Assembly: GCA_046328995.1 (NCBI GenBank)
Contig: JAXLVN010000007.1
Span: 62,001-126,000, forward strand
From: JADJXV01 sp046328995
Lineage (GTDB): Bacteria > Bacteroidota > Ignavibacteria > Kapaibacteriales > UBA961
Direction of reading: 5' to 3'
Length of the DNA: 64,000 nt
Numbering within the stretch: the first letter of the stretch is position 1; each line of letters starts with the position of its first letter. The position numbers and the translations under genes were made by a program. Below the pieces are notes generated by a model. That model worked only from the letters and a program-made list of their open reading frames with translations, searched no databases and was not told the origin of the DNA. Shown in pieces: positions 54,839-63,362 of this stretch.

Positions 54839-56317
54839 TTAAGGAATAGAAGTCAATATATCTTTTTTTATCTGCATGATACGCAGCATTTCAAAGCAAT
54901 GCTTTTGGAAGTACAAATATTGGGTTGAATTATTATCATTACGCACATATTTTTCAAGCAGATGCGCTGCATCAAAACGTAGGCAAAGCGCCAGAAGCTG
55001 ATACTGTGTCGGATTGATTTGATAAGGATTCGCCGATAGCCCCGTGAGAATTTGCACCACAATATCATTCTCCATTTCCTGATAGGATTCATCGATAAGG
55101 AATGACAAAAGGTGGTTGAAATTTTCACGGATGAATTTCATGATGAACTCTTTTCGCCTGCGCGCAGGTACGAGGCGCAGCAGCGCGGGCTCGAGCACAT
55201 TGGTGGATTCGAGGAGAAGCGCCGCCCATTCCTGATTGTGAAAATGAATGGCAGATTGAACTAAATACGGGAACATCAGCGCCTTGTGCTTGTGCGCGAG
55301 TAAGAGTGTAAGGAGTTCTTTTTCCGTACACTTACAATTCGCAGCAAGTTCACTCGGGTCCACATACGCCATCACTTGTGCCACCCAATATGAATAATCA
55401 TCCACACCTTTTTGGCTGCTGATTTTCTCAACTCCCGACCGAAAAATACTCTCATCAGGAGTAATGGTGTCGTTCCAGTGCATGACCTGTTTTTTGGCAA
55501 TAAGCATCACTCTTTCGGTGCCGACGGATATCACTTGGGAGGCAAAATGCAGATATTGTCTGTTAAGAGCAGAACCCTTGAGTTTTTTGAGTAATTCATA
55601 GGCGGTTTTTTTAACTTTAGTGCTTATATCTCTGACAGTTAGAGTAAGAAATTCCTCGTCTTCCAAGGATAATTCGGGTGCCAGCAATTCAATAAATTCG
55701 CTGCGGGCTTGTGCATTTTCCTGCTGTATCACTCGTGCGAGCTGTTCGCGTGCAGTCGAAGGATTCTCTGCGCGCATCGCAGCAAAACGTTCTTTTCGCT
55801 GAGCTAGATTGCCGGTTTCCCATACCGTTAGTTCGTCCGAACTCTTAATCAGCTCATGCCATAACGGATGAAGCGAGCACAGCCACCTGCCAGTGCTCCC
55901 GCAAATAGTGAGCAGGCGGCGTGCATCTGCTTTATTAGTATATGCTTTTTGGATAATCGACGGCAGTAATTGAGGTGCAGCACGCACACCGGCGCGAAGG
56001 AATTGAGTCACGATATAGCGGAAGAGAATTTCTTCATTGGATTGAAGCGCAGCAGTAAGATGCTTTGTGCATATATCACTTGCCTCTGCGGTCGTTTCAT
56101 CGTCCGGCTCCGGCATCGTGCCGGTGAGCTCCATTCCGTCGGAACCTGCATCGTCGTACGTAAATGCAATCGCCGACATGAGGAGAAACATCTCTTCACG
56201 GTCTGTCGCCTGCGTTTCAATTTTATGGGCAATATCCTGGAGATGCTGATAATCTTTCAGGGAATATTTATCGGTTCCCACTATTGCATTCTTGGTAATT
56301 TCTTCCGGTAGATTCAT
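54839..56317 (-). CDS. DUF5691-like helical protein
   Basis: I start this gene at ATG 56317 (MNLPEEITKNAIVGTDKYSLKDYQ), whose ATGA overlaps the stop of the SWIM gene by four bases; a longer frame would add nine residues. The product of about 492 residues is almost all helical, with Leu-rich repeats like an alpha-solenoid (LLPSIIQKAYTNKADARRLLTICGSTGRWLCSLHPLWHEL). TRAREQLARVIQ-type segments suggest HEAT-like structure. No catalytic motif is visible. I recall DUF5691 as the family that sits between SWIM and MoxR genes in similar clusters; a scaffold or adaptor role is likely but unproven. Confidence 0.82.
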   Translation of the reverse strand: MNLPEEITKNAIVGTDKYSLKDYQHLQDIAHKIETQATDREEMFLLMSAIAFTYDDAGSDGMELTGTMPEPDDETTAEASDICTKHLTAALQSNEEILFRYIVTQFLRAGVRAAPQLLPSIIQKAYTNKADARRLLTICGSTGRWLCSLHPLWHELIKSSDELTVWETGNLAQRKERFAAMRAENPSTAREQLARVIQQENAQARSEFIELLAPELSLEDEEFLTLTVRDISTKVKKTAYELLKKLKGSALNRQYLHFASQVISVGTERVMLIAKKQVMHWNDTITPDESIFRSGVEKISSQKGVDDYSYWVAQVMAYVDPSELAANCKCTEKELLTLLLAHKHKALMFPYLVQSAIHFHNQEWAALLLESTNVLEPALLRLVPARRRKEFIMKFIRENFNHLLSFLIDESYQEMENDIVVQILTGLSANPYQINPTQYQLLALCLRFDAAHLLEKYVRNDNNSTQYLYFQKHCFEMLRIMQIKKDILTSIP

Positions 56318-57636
56318 GAAAAATCGTACAAAGTGGTGGCACATACAAACGATAGAATAGTGAGCGCGGTATTGTCATACAAGGCGCATCCGGAGAAGTA
56401 TTTCCCCTTGGTAATTGCTAATATTTCCCAGCACCGCTCATTTGAATTTGACAGCGGCAATGCCATAGAAGATGCATCCACGATGAACCACCGATTGGAG
56501 CGCAATACCAATTTAAACTCTTTAAAAATCAACGGAATTTTACCACCAAACGGTAGAATCGAAACCATCTCCGCCACATGATTTTTCAGGTCTTTCACGG
56601 TCGTAAATCCACCGGTCAGCTCGATTCCCTGCTGCTGCGATGACTGGCGCTTTATCAACGCCCGCATGGGAATGCGCCCCGGATAAAAACAAAGTTCTGC
56701 CTCTATCTTGCGACCGACCGAGAGGATATCCGACGGTAATTGATTGCGGGTATAGTAGTCCATCAGCACTGCGAATCTATTGGTATTCTTACCATAAAGC
56801 CATGTACTGCTTACGGTTAATTGATCATCATTTTCAATTTGCCGTGCCAGTACCTGCCATTGGTCGGTGACACCGTCGGCTGTGAGTACATCTTCTTTGG
56901 GAATTGTCCAGCCGATTATACTTTCAAGCGCATCAGCCAGATCCGGCTCGTAGGCGGCTCTGTTTGTATAACTCACCGTAATGATATAAATTTTTGACAA
57001 CAAACGAATTACATGCTGCTGCCACCCATCTTCCGTAAAATTAACTGCATTTATTTTTTTTAGTAAAAAAGCCAGTCCCGGCGCTTGTGCATCATTCATC
57101 CGCGCTATGATACTTCTAGTCGCTTCATAATGATTCTGCGATAGATTCATTATTCCGATTCTCACCGTATCTTTTATCCATGTCTGGAGTTCGTCAATGC
57201 CGGCACGCACTTTTTTTTCACGCGCTTGCACACGCTTTAGCGCCGCGCCTTCATCAATCGGCTTGGATACGGTCGTCTCTGCCTTGCGTTCTTTCTGTTC
57301 TTGCTGCTGTGATCTTTTTTGCAGCCAGTCGCGCAGTTCATCGGGCAGCTCGGACTCTGTGCTAAATGTCTGCCCTTGTCTGGCAAAAAGCAGCATCAGC
57401 CCGAGACCATGTTTACAAGGAAATTTCCGACTCGGACAGGTACATTTAAAAGCCAGATTCGTGAGGTCAATCGAGGTACGGTATGGGTTTTTACCACTCC
57501 CCTGACAATCACCCCACAATGCTTGCGGATGCACGCATCGCTTCACCCATTTTGCTGAATGGGCTAATTGCATCGCGGCTTTTGCCGAACTCTCATCGGG
57601 GGCTAAGTCGAGTATCTGCTGTTCAGAGAAGGACAT
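56314..57636 (-). CDS. SWIM zinc-finger protein
   Basis: This 440-residue protein carries a SWIM motif near its N-terminus: C65-x-C67-x6-C74-x-H76 in FKCTCPSRKFPCKHGLGLML. SWIM fingers bind DNA, RNA or proteins. A charged linker (QQQEQKERKAETTV) leads to a larger helical/beta domain of unknown fold (WTIPKEDVLTADGVTDQWQVLARQIEND). It is coupled by ATGA overlap to the DUF5691-like gene and lies about 100 bp after hen1. Recognition of damaged or cleaved RNA is a reasonable guess. Confidence 0.9.
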   Translation of the reverse strand: MSFSEQQILDLAPDESSAKAAMQLAHSAKWVKRCVHPQALWGDCQGSGKNPYRTSIDLTNLAFKCTCPSRKFPCKHGLGLMLLFARQGQTFSTESELPDELRDWLQKRSQQQEQKERKAETTVSKPIDEGAALKRVQAREKKVRAGIDELQTWIKDTVRIGIMNLSQNHYEATRSIIARMNDAQAPGLAFLLKKINAVNFTEDGWQQHVIRLLSKIYIITVSYTNRAAYEPDLADALESIIGWTIPKEDVLTADGVTDQWQVLARQIENDDQLTVSSTWLYGKNTNRFAVLMDYYTRNQLPSDILSVGRKIEAELCFYPGRIPMRALIKRQSSQQQGIELTGGFTTVKDLKNHVAEMVSILPFGGKIPLIFKEFKLVLRSNRWFIVDASSMALPLSNSNERCWEILAITKGKYFSGCALYDNTALTILSFVCATTLYDFS

Positions 57637-57739
57637 AACACGTTCGTTTATTGAAAAATAGAATACTTGCTGCGTCAGTATTTTTTACCGCAGCAGCGCA
57701 CGAGGAGACCACTCGCAGCTCTCTGCTGTGTTCGCCATC

Positions 57740-59146
57740 TTAATTCACTTTATTAGTAAATACCGCCATTTGCGATGGAGCGCCGACCGACTCCGCCTCC
57801 TCGCCAATCGGCACAATTTCAACGGAATATGAATATGCTTCGGCAATCGAATGCGCCCAGTCTGCAAATTCCTTGCGCGTCCATTCGAAGCGGTGGTCGG
57901 TGTGCCTCATTGTACCGGCATCGAGCTTTTCCCACATGATATTATATTCCTGATTGGGAGTCGTGAGAAGCACCGTCTTGGGCTTCGCAAATTCAAAAAC
58001 GACCCGCTCAAATGCCCGAAGCCGGTTCGTATCCAAATGCTCGATTACCTCAACAATAGCCGCAGCGTCAAATCCTTCTAAGCGCTTGTCTCTATAGGTA
58101 AGTGAACCTTGAAACAGGGTAATTCTCTCCCTCTGCTTCACAGGCATTTCATCATATCGCAAGCGCTCCTTGGCTTTGATGAGTTCATTATAGGACACAT
58201 CCATTCCTACAATTTCTGTAACTTGTTTTATTTTAAGTAATTGTCGGAGTAATTTCCCTTCACCGCACCCCAGATCCAGCACCCTTGTCGCGCCCGATGC
58301 GGCAATTGTTTCGGCAACCAATTTTATTCGCTTTTCATGGAGTGATTCTTTGCGCTTTTGAGGTTCTGTTTTTTCGATCGCCTCATCGTCCGCGTCGCTT
58401 ACTTCTTCACCATCACTAATCCGCTCAAGTGCTTGACGGGAAAGGAATTGAAGATTAACTAAGTACCGTCGGATGATTTGTTCTCTTTCGGGATGTTCCT
58501 TGAGCCAGCCCTCGCCTTTTTGCAGAAGCTTGTCGATTTCATCCTTGCTGACAAAATAATGCTTATCATTATCTAAGGTAGGAATCAGAACATAGAGATG
58601 AGAAAGAAGTTCTTTGGTAGTAATAACATGCTTCAATTTCAACGTGAAATACGCGCTCTCGCCCCACTCAGGAAAAGCAGTATCGAGCCGGTGGCGGATG
58701 AGCTCAACGGAGTAGCCGAGAGGTTCGAAAAATTTTCGGATTAATAGTTCACCACCTTTGGGTGCCGGCAGAACGGCGATGCTCACTTCAAAAGGCAGCT
58801 TGCAGTCCACCAACTCCGGGCGGTCTTTGCACCTTCCGTTCATCGCCGATGAGAATGCCTTCGACAAAGCGACACTCATAAATGATGACGCTACATACGG
58901 TCTGTCGTTGACATAATGCCCTAGAGCGAAGCCATCTCCGCCCAGATTGCGCGCTCCCCGCACCATGTCGATAGGGTCGATGTCTAATAAGAGACACACA
59001 GTCGTTTTTTCCTCACTTTTCTCAGGGTAAAATACATGCGCTTTCCCAACCGAGAGCTCAAATGTCTGAAATGTATCGGGATGCTTATGGAGTAAATATC
59101 CTAAATCGGTGGCAGGGCGGTGCGTGGTAGTAATAGATAGTATCAT
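57740..59146 (-). CDS. hen1: RNA 3'-terminal 2'-O-methyltransferase Hen1
   Basis: Bacterial Hen1 methylates the terminal ribose at a cleavage site before Pnkp ligates it, so the repaired RNA resists recutting. The 468-residue protein has a bacterial-specific N-terminal half (about 1-240), an acidic linker, and a C-terminal methyltransferase with VLDLGCGEG (289-297), MDVSYNEL, and the metal site EVIEH (366-370) with H415 and H418 in HTDHRFEWT. This is the usual length for bacterial Hen1. It is the first gene of the seven-gene cluster, whose last gene is pnkp. Confidence 0.95.
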   Translation of the reverse strand: MILSITTTHRPATDLGYLLHKHPDTFQTFELSVGKAHVFYPEKSEEKTTVCLLLDIDPIDMVRGARNLGGDGFALGHYVNDRPYVASSFMSVALSKAFSSAMNGRCKDRPELVDCKLPFEVSIAVLPAPKGGELLIRKFFEPLGYSVELIRHRLDTAFPEWGESAYFTLKLKHVITTKELLSHLYVLIPTLDNDKHYFVSKDEIDKLLQKGEGWLKEHPEREQIIRRYLVNLQFLSRQALERISDGEEVSDADDEAIEKTEPQKRKESLHEKRIKLVAETIAASGATRVLDLGCGEGKLLRQLLKIKQVTEIVGMDVSYNELIKAKERLRYDEMPVKQRERITLFQGSLTYRDKRLEGFDAAAIVEVIEHLDTNRLRAFERVVFEFAKPKTVLLTTPNQEYNIMWEKLDAGTMRHTDHRFEWTRKEFADWAHSIAEAYSYSVEIVPIGEEAESVGAPSQMAVFTNKVN

Positions 59147-59561
59147 CAGGTATTGGCTATGAGGTTCATGGAGTTGTGAAGGATTGTTCTATTTGAGAAT
59201 CACCGAACCTACTATCACACCCCGGCTGATACGCCGTACGGTAGAGCATGATATATCTTTCAGCATTTCAAGCAGCTTGCGAATACATCGGCAAACCGGC
59301 GCAAATAAAGAATTTCGGCGGCGAAACTACGGATAAACGGTAATTCCTCCAAATGGAAAATTCGGAAGTATTCTTCTTCCCCCCAAGAGCCCCTCGTTCT
59401 TGGCGAGCGGCTCGGTTTGCCTGCTGGTATGAACCCTCTTCCCCAAAAACCGAGGGCATCGCGAGGACGCGATACTCTCGGGGGGAGAAGAGGTTGGTCA
59501 GCATAGCATAAAGTGGTAATTTTGAACAAGTAGTATCCACAACTAATCGTAGGCAAGACGT
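59147..59561. other. Intergenic region at the right border of the RNA-repair cluster
   Basis: 415 bp between divergent hen1 and acpS, containing the right copy of repeat R4 and presumably both promoters. No gene is supported. Confidence 0.6.
59386..59481 (+). repeat. Repeat R4, right copy, upstream of hen1
   Basis: Contains the 56-bp core identical to 47549-47604, in the same orientation. It lies 240 bp upstream of the hen1 start codon, so the pair brackets the seven-gene cluster. Confidence 0.9.
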
Positions 59562-59936
59562 ATGATCATCGGTATCGGCACAGACATCGCAGACGTGGCA
59601 CGGATCGAAGAATCGATCGAGAAATTCGGTGAACGGTTTTTGAAAAAGATATTTACCGAGACGGAACGGGAATATTGCGAGAAATTTAAGCTCCACAAAG
59701 GGCAGCATTACGCGGCTCGATTCGCCGCTAAAGAGGCATTCAGCAAGGCAATCGGCACCGGTATGCGCGATGGATTCGCGTTTCATCTCGTTGGTGTGCG
59801 CAATGAACCAAGCGGCAAGCCGGTCATCGAACTCTCCGGACTCATGGCCGAGCGGTGGGGCGAGTGCCGCATTCACCTCTCCCTCTCCCACTCCGCTACT
59901 CTCGCAGTCGCAATGGTCGCACTCGAAAAAGAATAA
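59562..59936 (+). CDS. acpS: Holo-[acyl-carrier-protein] synthase AcpS
   Basis: AcpS attaches phosphopantetheine to acyl carrier protein. The 124-residue protein has the signatures GIGTDIADVARIEESI, FTETEREYC and RFAAKEAFSKAIGTG with the Mg-binding Asp and Glu, and SLSHSATLAVA. Length is normal. It is the first gene outside the RNA-repair cluster on its right side. Confidence 0.97.
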   Translation: MIIGIGTDIADVARIEESIEKFGERFLKKIFTETEREYCEKFKLHKGQHYAARFAAKEAFSKAIGTGMRDGFAFHLVGVRNEPSGKPVIELSGLMAERWGECRIHLSLSHSATLAVAMVALEKE

Positions 59937-59973
59937 GCGGACTGCCCTCTTGCGAATGCAGTCCGCCTCTCCT
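59937..59973. terminator. Hairpin between acpS and globin genes
   Basis: GCGGACTGC pairs with GCAGTCCGC; a pyrimidine-rich tail follows. It lies between convergent genes. Confidence 0.55.
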
Positions 59974-59991
59974 CCTTGTATTATATATCAC

Positions 59992-60447
59992 TTACGCAGC
60001 ATTCAGCCGTGCTGCGAATTCCTTCTGCCGGCACTCCTCGACATACCTTTGCGCTGATTTCATGGTGTCCGCCAGGAGCGTATAGGTCACCGTCCACGCT
60101 TCGCGCACATCGTGGGTGAATTTATCGCCCAAGCCCTTGTCGAGCGTCCAGAGCAGCGCCTCTCCGACGGTCTCGTAATGATGATCCTCTACTCCGTAAT
60201 TACTATGACGCTTGCCGAGCTCATAGACCGTAGGCACAAGCGCGTCTAAATTATCCAACCCCTTGACGGATAAGGTAATCATGCTCATCAGCATTCTCCC
60301 CTGCTCCTTCATGTCGCCCTTGAAAAGTGGACGTAAATTCCCGTCAAGTTCAAAAAGTCGTCCGTAAAAAAGTTCGGCTGCCGTATCGGCAATCGGAGCA
60401 ATCTTGGCAAATGAAGACTGCACTAATCGTCGCTGGTTGTCTGTCAC
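59992..60447 (-). CDS. Bacterial globin (Vitreoscilla-hemoglobin type)
   Basis: This single-domain globin has the typical sequence VTDNQRRLVQSSFAKIAPIADTAAELFYGRLFELDGNLRPLF. The proximal His lies in ELGKRHSNYGVEDHHYETVGEALLWTL. It has no reductase domain. I choose GTG 60447 because GGAAGAG lies just upstream and family members start at this point; the longest frame (ATG 60474) adds nine residues. It may bind oxygen or detoxify nitric oxide. Confidence 0.9.
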   Translation of the reverse strand: MTDNQRRLVQSSFAKIAPIADTAAELFYGRLFELDGNLRPLFKGDMKEQGRMLMSMITLSVKGLDNLDALVPTVYELGKRHSNYGVEDHHYETVGEALLWTLDKGLGDKFTHDVREAWTVTYTLLADTMKSAQRYVEECRQKEFAARLNAA

Positions 60448-60488
60448 GTTTCTCTTCCTTTGAATAATATACATTAAAAATTGATAGG

Positions 60489-60677
60489 CTATGATTGTGT
60501 TTTTCGTGGCTGAGCGGACGCTTCGCCCGTATCTAAATATTCTGCTAATTCCTCGGTAGAGCTGAATTTAACGGCTTCCTCTGATTTTATATTCCGTAGC
60601 GTCAGGGAAATTCTCTTCTCTTCCGGATCATCAAACTTTACGAGTTTGAGGATAAATGTTTCGCGTAAGGAGGACAT
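60489..60677 (-). CDS. Small hypothetical protein upstream of globin
   Basis: This 62-residue protein (SSLRETFILKLVKFDDPEEKRISLTLRNIKSEEAVKF) has an even mix of charged and hydrophobic residues compatible with a small beta fold, and lies directly upstream of the globin gene. No domain is recognised; support comes from position and composition only. Confidence 0.5.
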   Translation of the reverse strand: MSSLRETFILKLVKFDDPEEKRISLTLRNIKSEEAVKFSSTEELAEYLDTGEASAQPRKTQS

Positions 60678-60785
60678 ACTACATACATGTTTGTGAATTG
60701 AGTTGTGATTTCAAATACAAAATTACCGGTGCTCACTCACCGAACCCTCACCGTTTTGAGGCAAAAAAATACAATGAACAGCATA

Positions 60786-60823
60786 AAAAAAGCTGCTTCT
60801 TGCCAAAAGAAGCAGCTTTTTAC
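60786..60823. terminator. Bidirectional terminator downstream of propeller gene
   Basis: AAAAAGCTGCTTCTT pairs with AAGAAGCAGCTTTTT around a short loop, with A and T tracts on both sides. Confidence 0.9.
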
Positions 60824-60839
60824 CCGCTCATTATAAGGA

Positions 60840-62312
60840 CTACCGCGCGATAACAACTCTCCGCACTGCATGATAGTGGCTGCCCTTGGTAATTACTGCC
60901 TGATAAACTCCGTCAGGAAGAGCAGCACTATCTATTGTATGCGAGAATACACCGGCGGCGCCGGTAGAATTGAATACCTGCTCACCAAGCAATGTGTAGA
61001 TTCTTACCTGCAACGTGCTGTTGGACGGGAGTTGAGCACATTCTACTCTCAGTTCATTCTGTGATTTATCCTGATAGAGGACAATGTCTTCCCCTGCCGG
61101 GTGTTCATCAACCGATGTGCCTCCGCCGGGCGCTGTATAGAACCAGATTTTTCCGTCATGCGTTGCCATATACACTGTATAACCGTCCACGGCGAGTGAA
61201 CCTTGTGATTGTCCGTCGTTTTGGCCGGTGATTCCGGTATTGAATTCTGACCATTGTATGCCATTGATTGAGGTATACATTCCGATGCCGACCGAGGTAG
61301 AGCCACCACCGGAATGCAGGAATATCTGACCGTTTGCGGCAGTCACAATCTTGCTGACTTGTTGCCCCTGCAGGATGAGATAATCCGGAATACCCGCTAT
61401 GGGCTGTGTAGTATTATTCTTCATATCAGCGAATCCGAGTGAATTTTTCCAGTTGAGCGACCATAATTTTGCTCCTGTCCAGATCACATTATTATCGGCC
61501 GTAAAGCCTATCCCGGCGCAGTTGCCTCCCATCGTGAGCGAAAGCATGGGACTTGTGGTGTCCTTCTGCGTTCGGTCCGGCTCCCGACAGGCAAATTTAT
61601 CTGCCGGATGCCATGATACACCTTCATCATCCGAATACACCATCCCTGCACTCTCCGTGCCGGCATAGACTCTCCCATTGCCATCGACATTAATACCATA
61701 AATAGCACCATTAAACTCATACCCGAATAATGATGGATAATAGCAAGGATAGGCGGACTTCACAATTGCCGACTCATCGATACGGGTGAATGTATGTCCA
61801 TTATCCGTCGATTTATAGACATACGACCACTTGGCCCCGACCCAGATCGTTCCGTTCGGTGCACGCGCTATACTATAGGCCCCCAAGGATGGTGGAGCAT
61901 CAATCACCGCGGCCTGCCATTGCTGAGTGTGTGTATCAAAGCGAAAAAGCCATGGCTCGCCTACATCATTGCGAAAAATACCGACGATTGGTTCACTTAC
62001 CTGATTCGTGGTAATACATTGAATATTATTGACATGTGAGGCAGGCAAAGGAATCGGTGGCAGCGCCGTGAATGTAGGTGAAGTCTGCGTCGTATTTGCC
62101 TTGTACAGTGTGCCGAGCGCGCTCCCGGTGCCGACAAGCGAATAGAAAATATCATGATTGGGTGCCACCGCCATTTTAGGGAATGTACCTGATGGCAGTC
62201 CGCTTGCCCATGCTTTCCACTGCTGCGTCTGAGCATGAAGCGAGAGTATTCCACGCTGAAAAATTAGTATCGTTATGAATACTACAAGGGTACTAGAGTA
62301 TAATTTACGCAT
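60840..62312 (-). CDS. Secreted propeller protein with T9SS sorting domain
   Basis: The product starts at ATG 62312 (MRKLYSSTLVVFITILIFQ), with a signal peptide ending SLHAQ. The body carries Asp-box-like repeats of the sialidase/BNR type (KSTDNGHTFTRI, SDDEGVSWHPADKF), so it is probably a six- or seven-bladed propeller. The last 75 residues form a T9SS sorting domain (LQVRIYTLLGEQVF, LPDGVYQAVITKG, RRVVIAR). No catalytic residues are evident. It is exported to the surface or medium. The longest frame adds 27 upstream residues with no coding support. Confidence 0.88.
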   Translation of the reverse strand: MRKLYSSTLVVFITILIFQRGILSLHAQTQQWKAWASGLPSGTFPKMAVAPNHDIFYSLVGTGSALGTLYKANTTQTSPTFTALPPIPLPASHVNNIQCITTNQVSEPIVGIFRNDVGEPWLFRFDTHTQQWQAAVIDAPPSLGAYSIARAPNGTIWVGAKWSYVYKSTDNGHTFTRIDESAIVKSAYPCYYPSLFGYEFNGAIYGINVDGNGRVYAGTESAGMVYSDDEGVSWHPADKFACREPDRTQKDTTSPMLSLTMGGNCAGIGFTADNNVIWTGAKLWSLNWKNSLGFADMKNNTTQPIAGIPDYLILQGQQVSKIVTAANGQIFLHSGGGSTSVGIGMYTSINGIQWSEFNTGITGQNDGQSQGSLAVDGYTVYMATHDGKIWFYTAPGGGTSVDEHPAGEDIVLYQDKSQNELRVECAQLPSNSTLQVRIYTLLGEQVFNSTGAAGVFSHTIDSAALPDGVYQAVITKGSHYHAVRRVVIAR

Positions 62313-62531
62313 TATGCCTTGCCTGTAATTATTGAATAAATATCTCAAAAATAAAGCGGTCGTAAGAATATTCATTCGTACAAAAAGATACACATGCGCC
62401 TTCCCAAAAAAATTATAAAAAAAAATTCCGGTGAGTCCGCACGGTGAGGATTCGGTTAGTGAGCACCTCTAATTTTGCGTTCAAGAAAACACGACACATT
62501 TTATTTTTATACTTTTTTAAAGGAAAACGCC

Positions 62532-63317
62532 ATGAAGGCAACTCGCACATTAAGCTCACTCGGAGCTCTCGCATTCGCACTTTCAATGATAGCTACCGGT
62601 TGTAGCAGCGACAATTCTTCGATGAGTGAGGCACACGACACATTCAGCAACGATTCATACGAACGTCCCTGCACAGACCATGCAACACACGCCAAAGGTG
62701 CATCTATCTTAGCCGATACCTACGCAAATTATGCTGCACTCGACGCCGGCGAAGCTGATGATGCATATTCACGAGACAGCCGCTCGACGAACTCGACAAC
62801 CTTGATATTCACCCCACATGGCGGTGGTATCGAAGCCGGAACGACCGAAATCGCCGATGCCGTCGCATCCACCAATTATGACTACTACAGCTTCACAGGT
62901 CTGAAATCTCCCAATTCCGCTAATTCTGTATTACATATTACTGCTAACAATTTTGACGAACCGACAGCAGTGTCGATGGTGCAGGCAGCAACGAGAACCG
63001 TCGCGATGCACGGATGCGCCGAAACTACGGAAATAGTCTATTGCGGTGGCCGGGATATTACCCTGAGAAACGCTATCTACACTCAACTCAGAGCAGCGGG
63101 CTTTACCGCCGATACCCTTTGCCCAAGCGGACTCGACGGTACAGGACCCAACAATATCACCAATCGCAATTCAAACAGCGCAGGTGTTCAATTGGAAATC
63201 TCGAAAGGATTGCGCCAGGCACTCTTTTCTAATCTATTCAATGGCCCAACGAATCGCGCTAATTCAAAGACTTCACGCTTCACACAATTTGTAAATGCTG
63301 TTCGTGCAGCACTGTAA
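62532..63317 (+). CDS. Poly-gamma-glutamate hydrolase-like lipoprotein
   Basis: The gene starts at ATG 62532, with AAAGGAAA upstream. Residues 1-24 are a lipoprotein signal with lipobox ATGC (Cys24). The rest matches phage-type poly-gamma-glutamate hydrolase: FTPHGGGIEAGTTEIADAV, YDYYSFTGLKS, VLHITANNFDEP and GCAETTEIVYCGGRD, then GVQLEISKGLRQALF. The His and Glu in HGGGIEAGT are the presumed zinc ligands. The phage enzyme cuts capsule; a chromosomal lipoprotein form may remodel or forage the polymer, which is inference. Confidence 0.85.
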   Translation: MKATRTLSSLGALAFALSMIATGCSSDNSSMSEAHDTFSNDSYERPCTDHATHAKGASILADTYANYAALDAGEADDAYSRDSRSTNSTTLIFTPHGGGIEAGTTEIADAVASTNYDYYSFTGLKSPNSANSVLHITANNFDEPTAVSMVQAATRTVAMHGCAETTEIVYCGGRDITLRNAIYTQLRAAGFTADTLCPSGLDGTGPNNITNRNSNSAGVQLEISKGLRQALFSNLFNGPTNRANSKTSRFTQFVNAVRAAL

Positions 63318-63362
63318 GTATTTACTAAATAATCAATTATCCATATCCTAAAAATAATCCTC

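Noticed and set aside
47615..59146. A ribotoxin or anticodon nuclease encoded within the RNA-repair cluster
   Set aside because: None of the seven proteins shows a recognised ribonuclease motif; the DUF5682-like protein is at most a candidate hydrolase.
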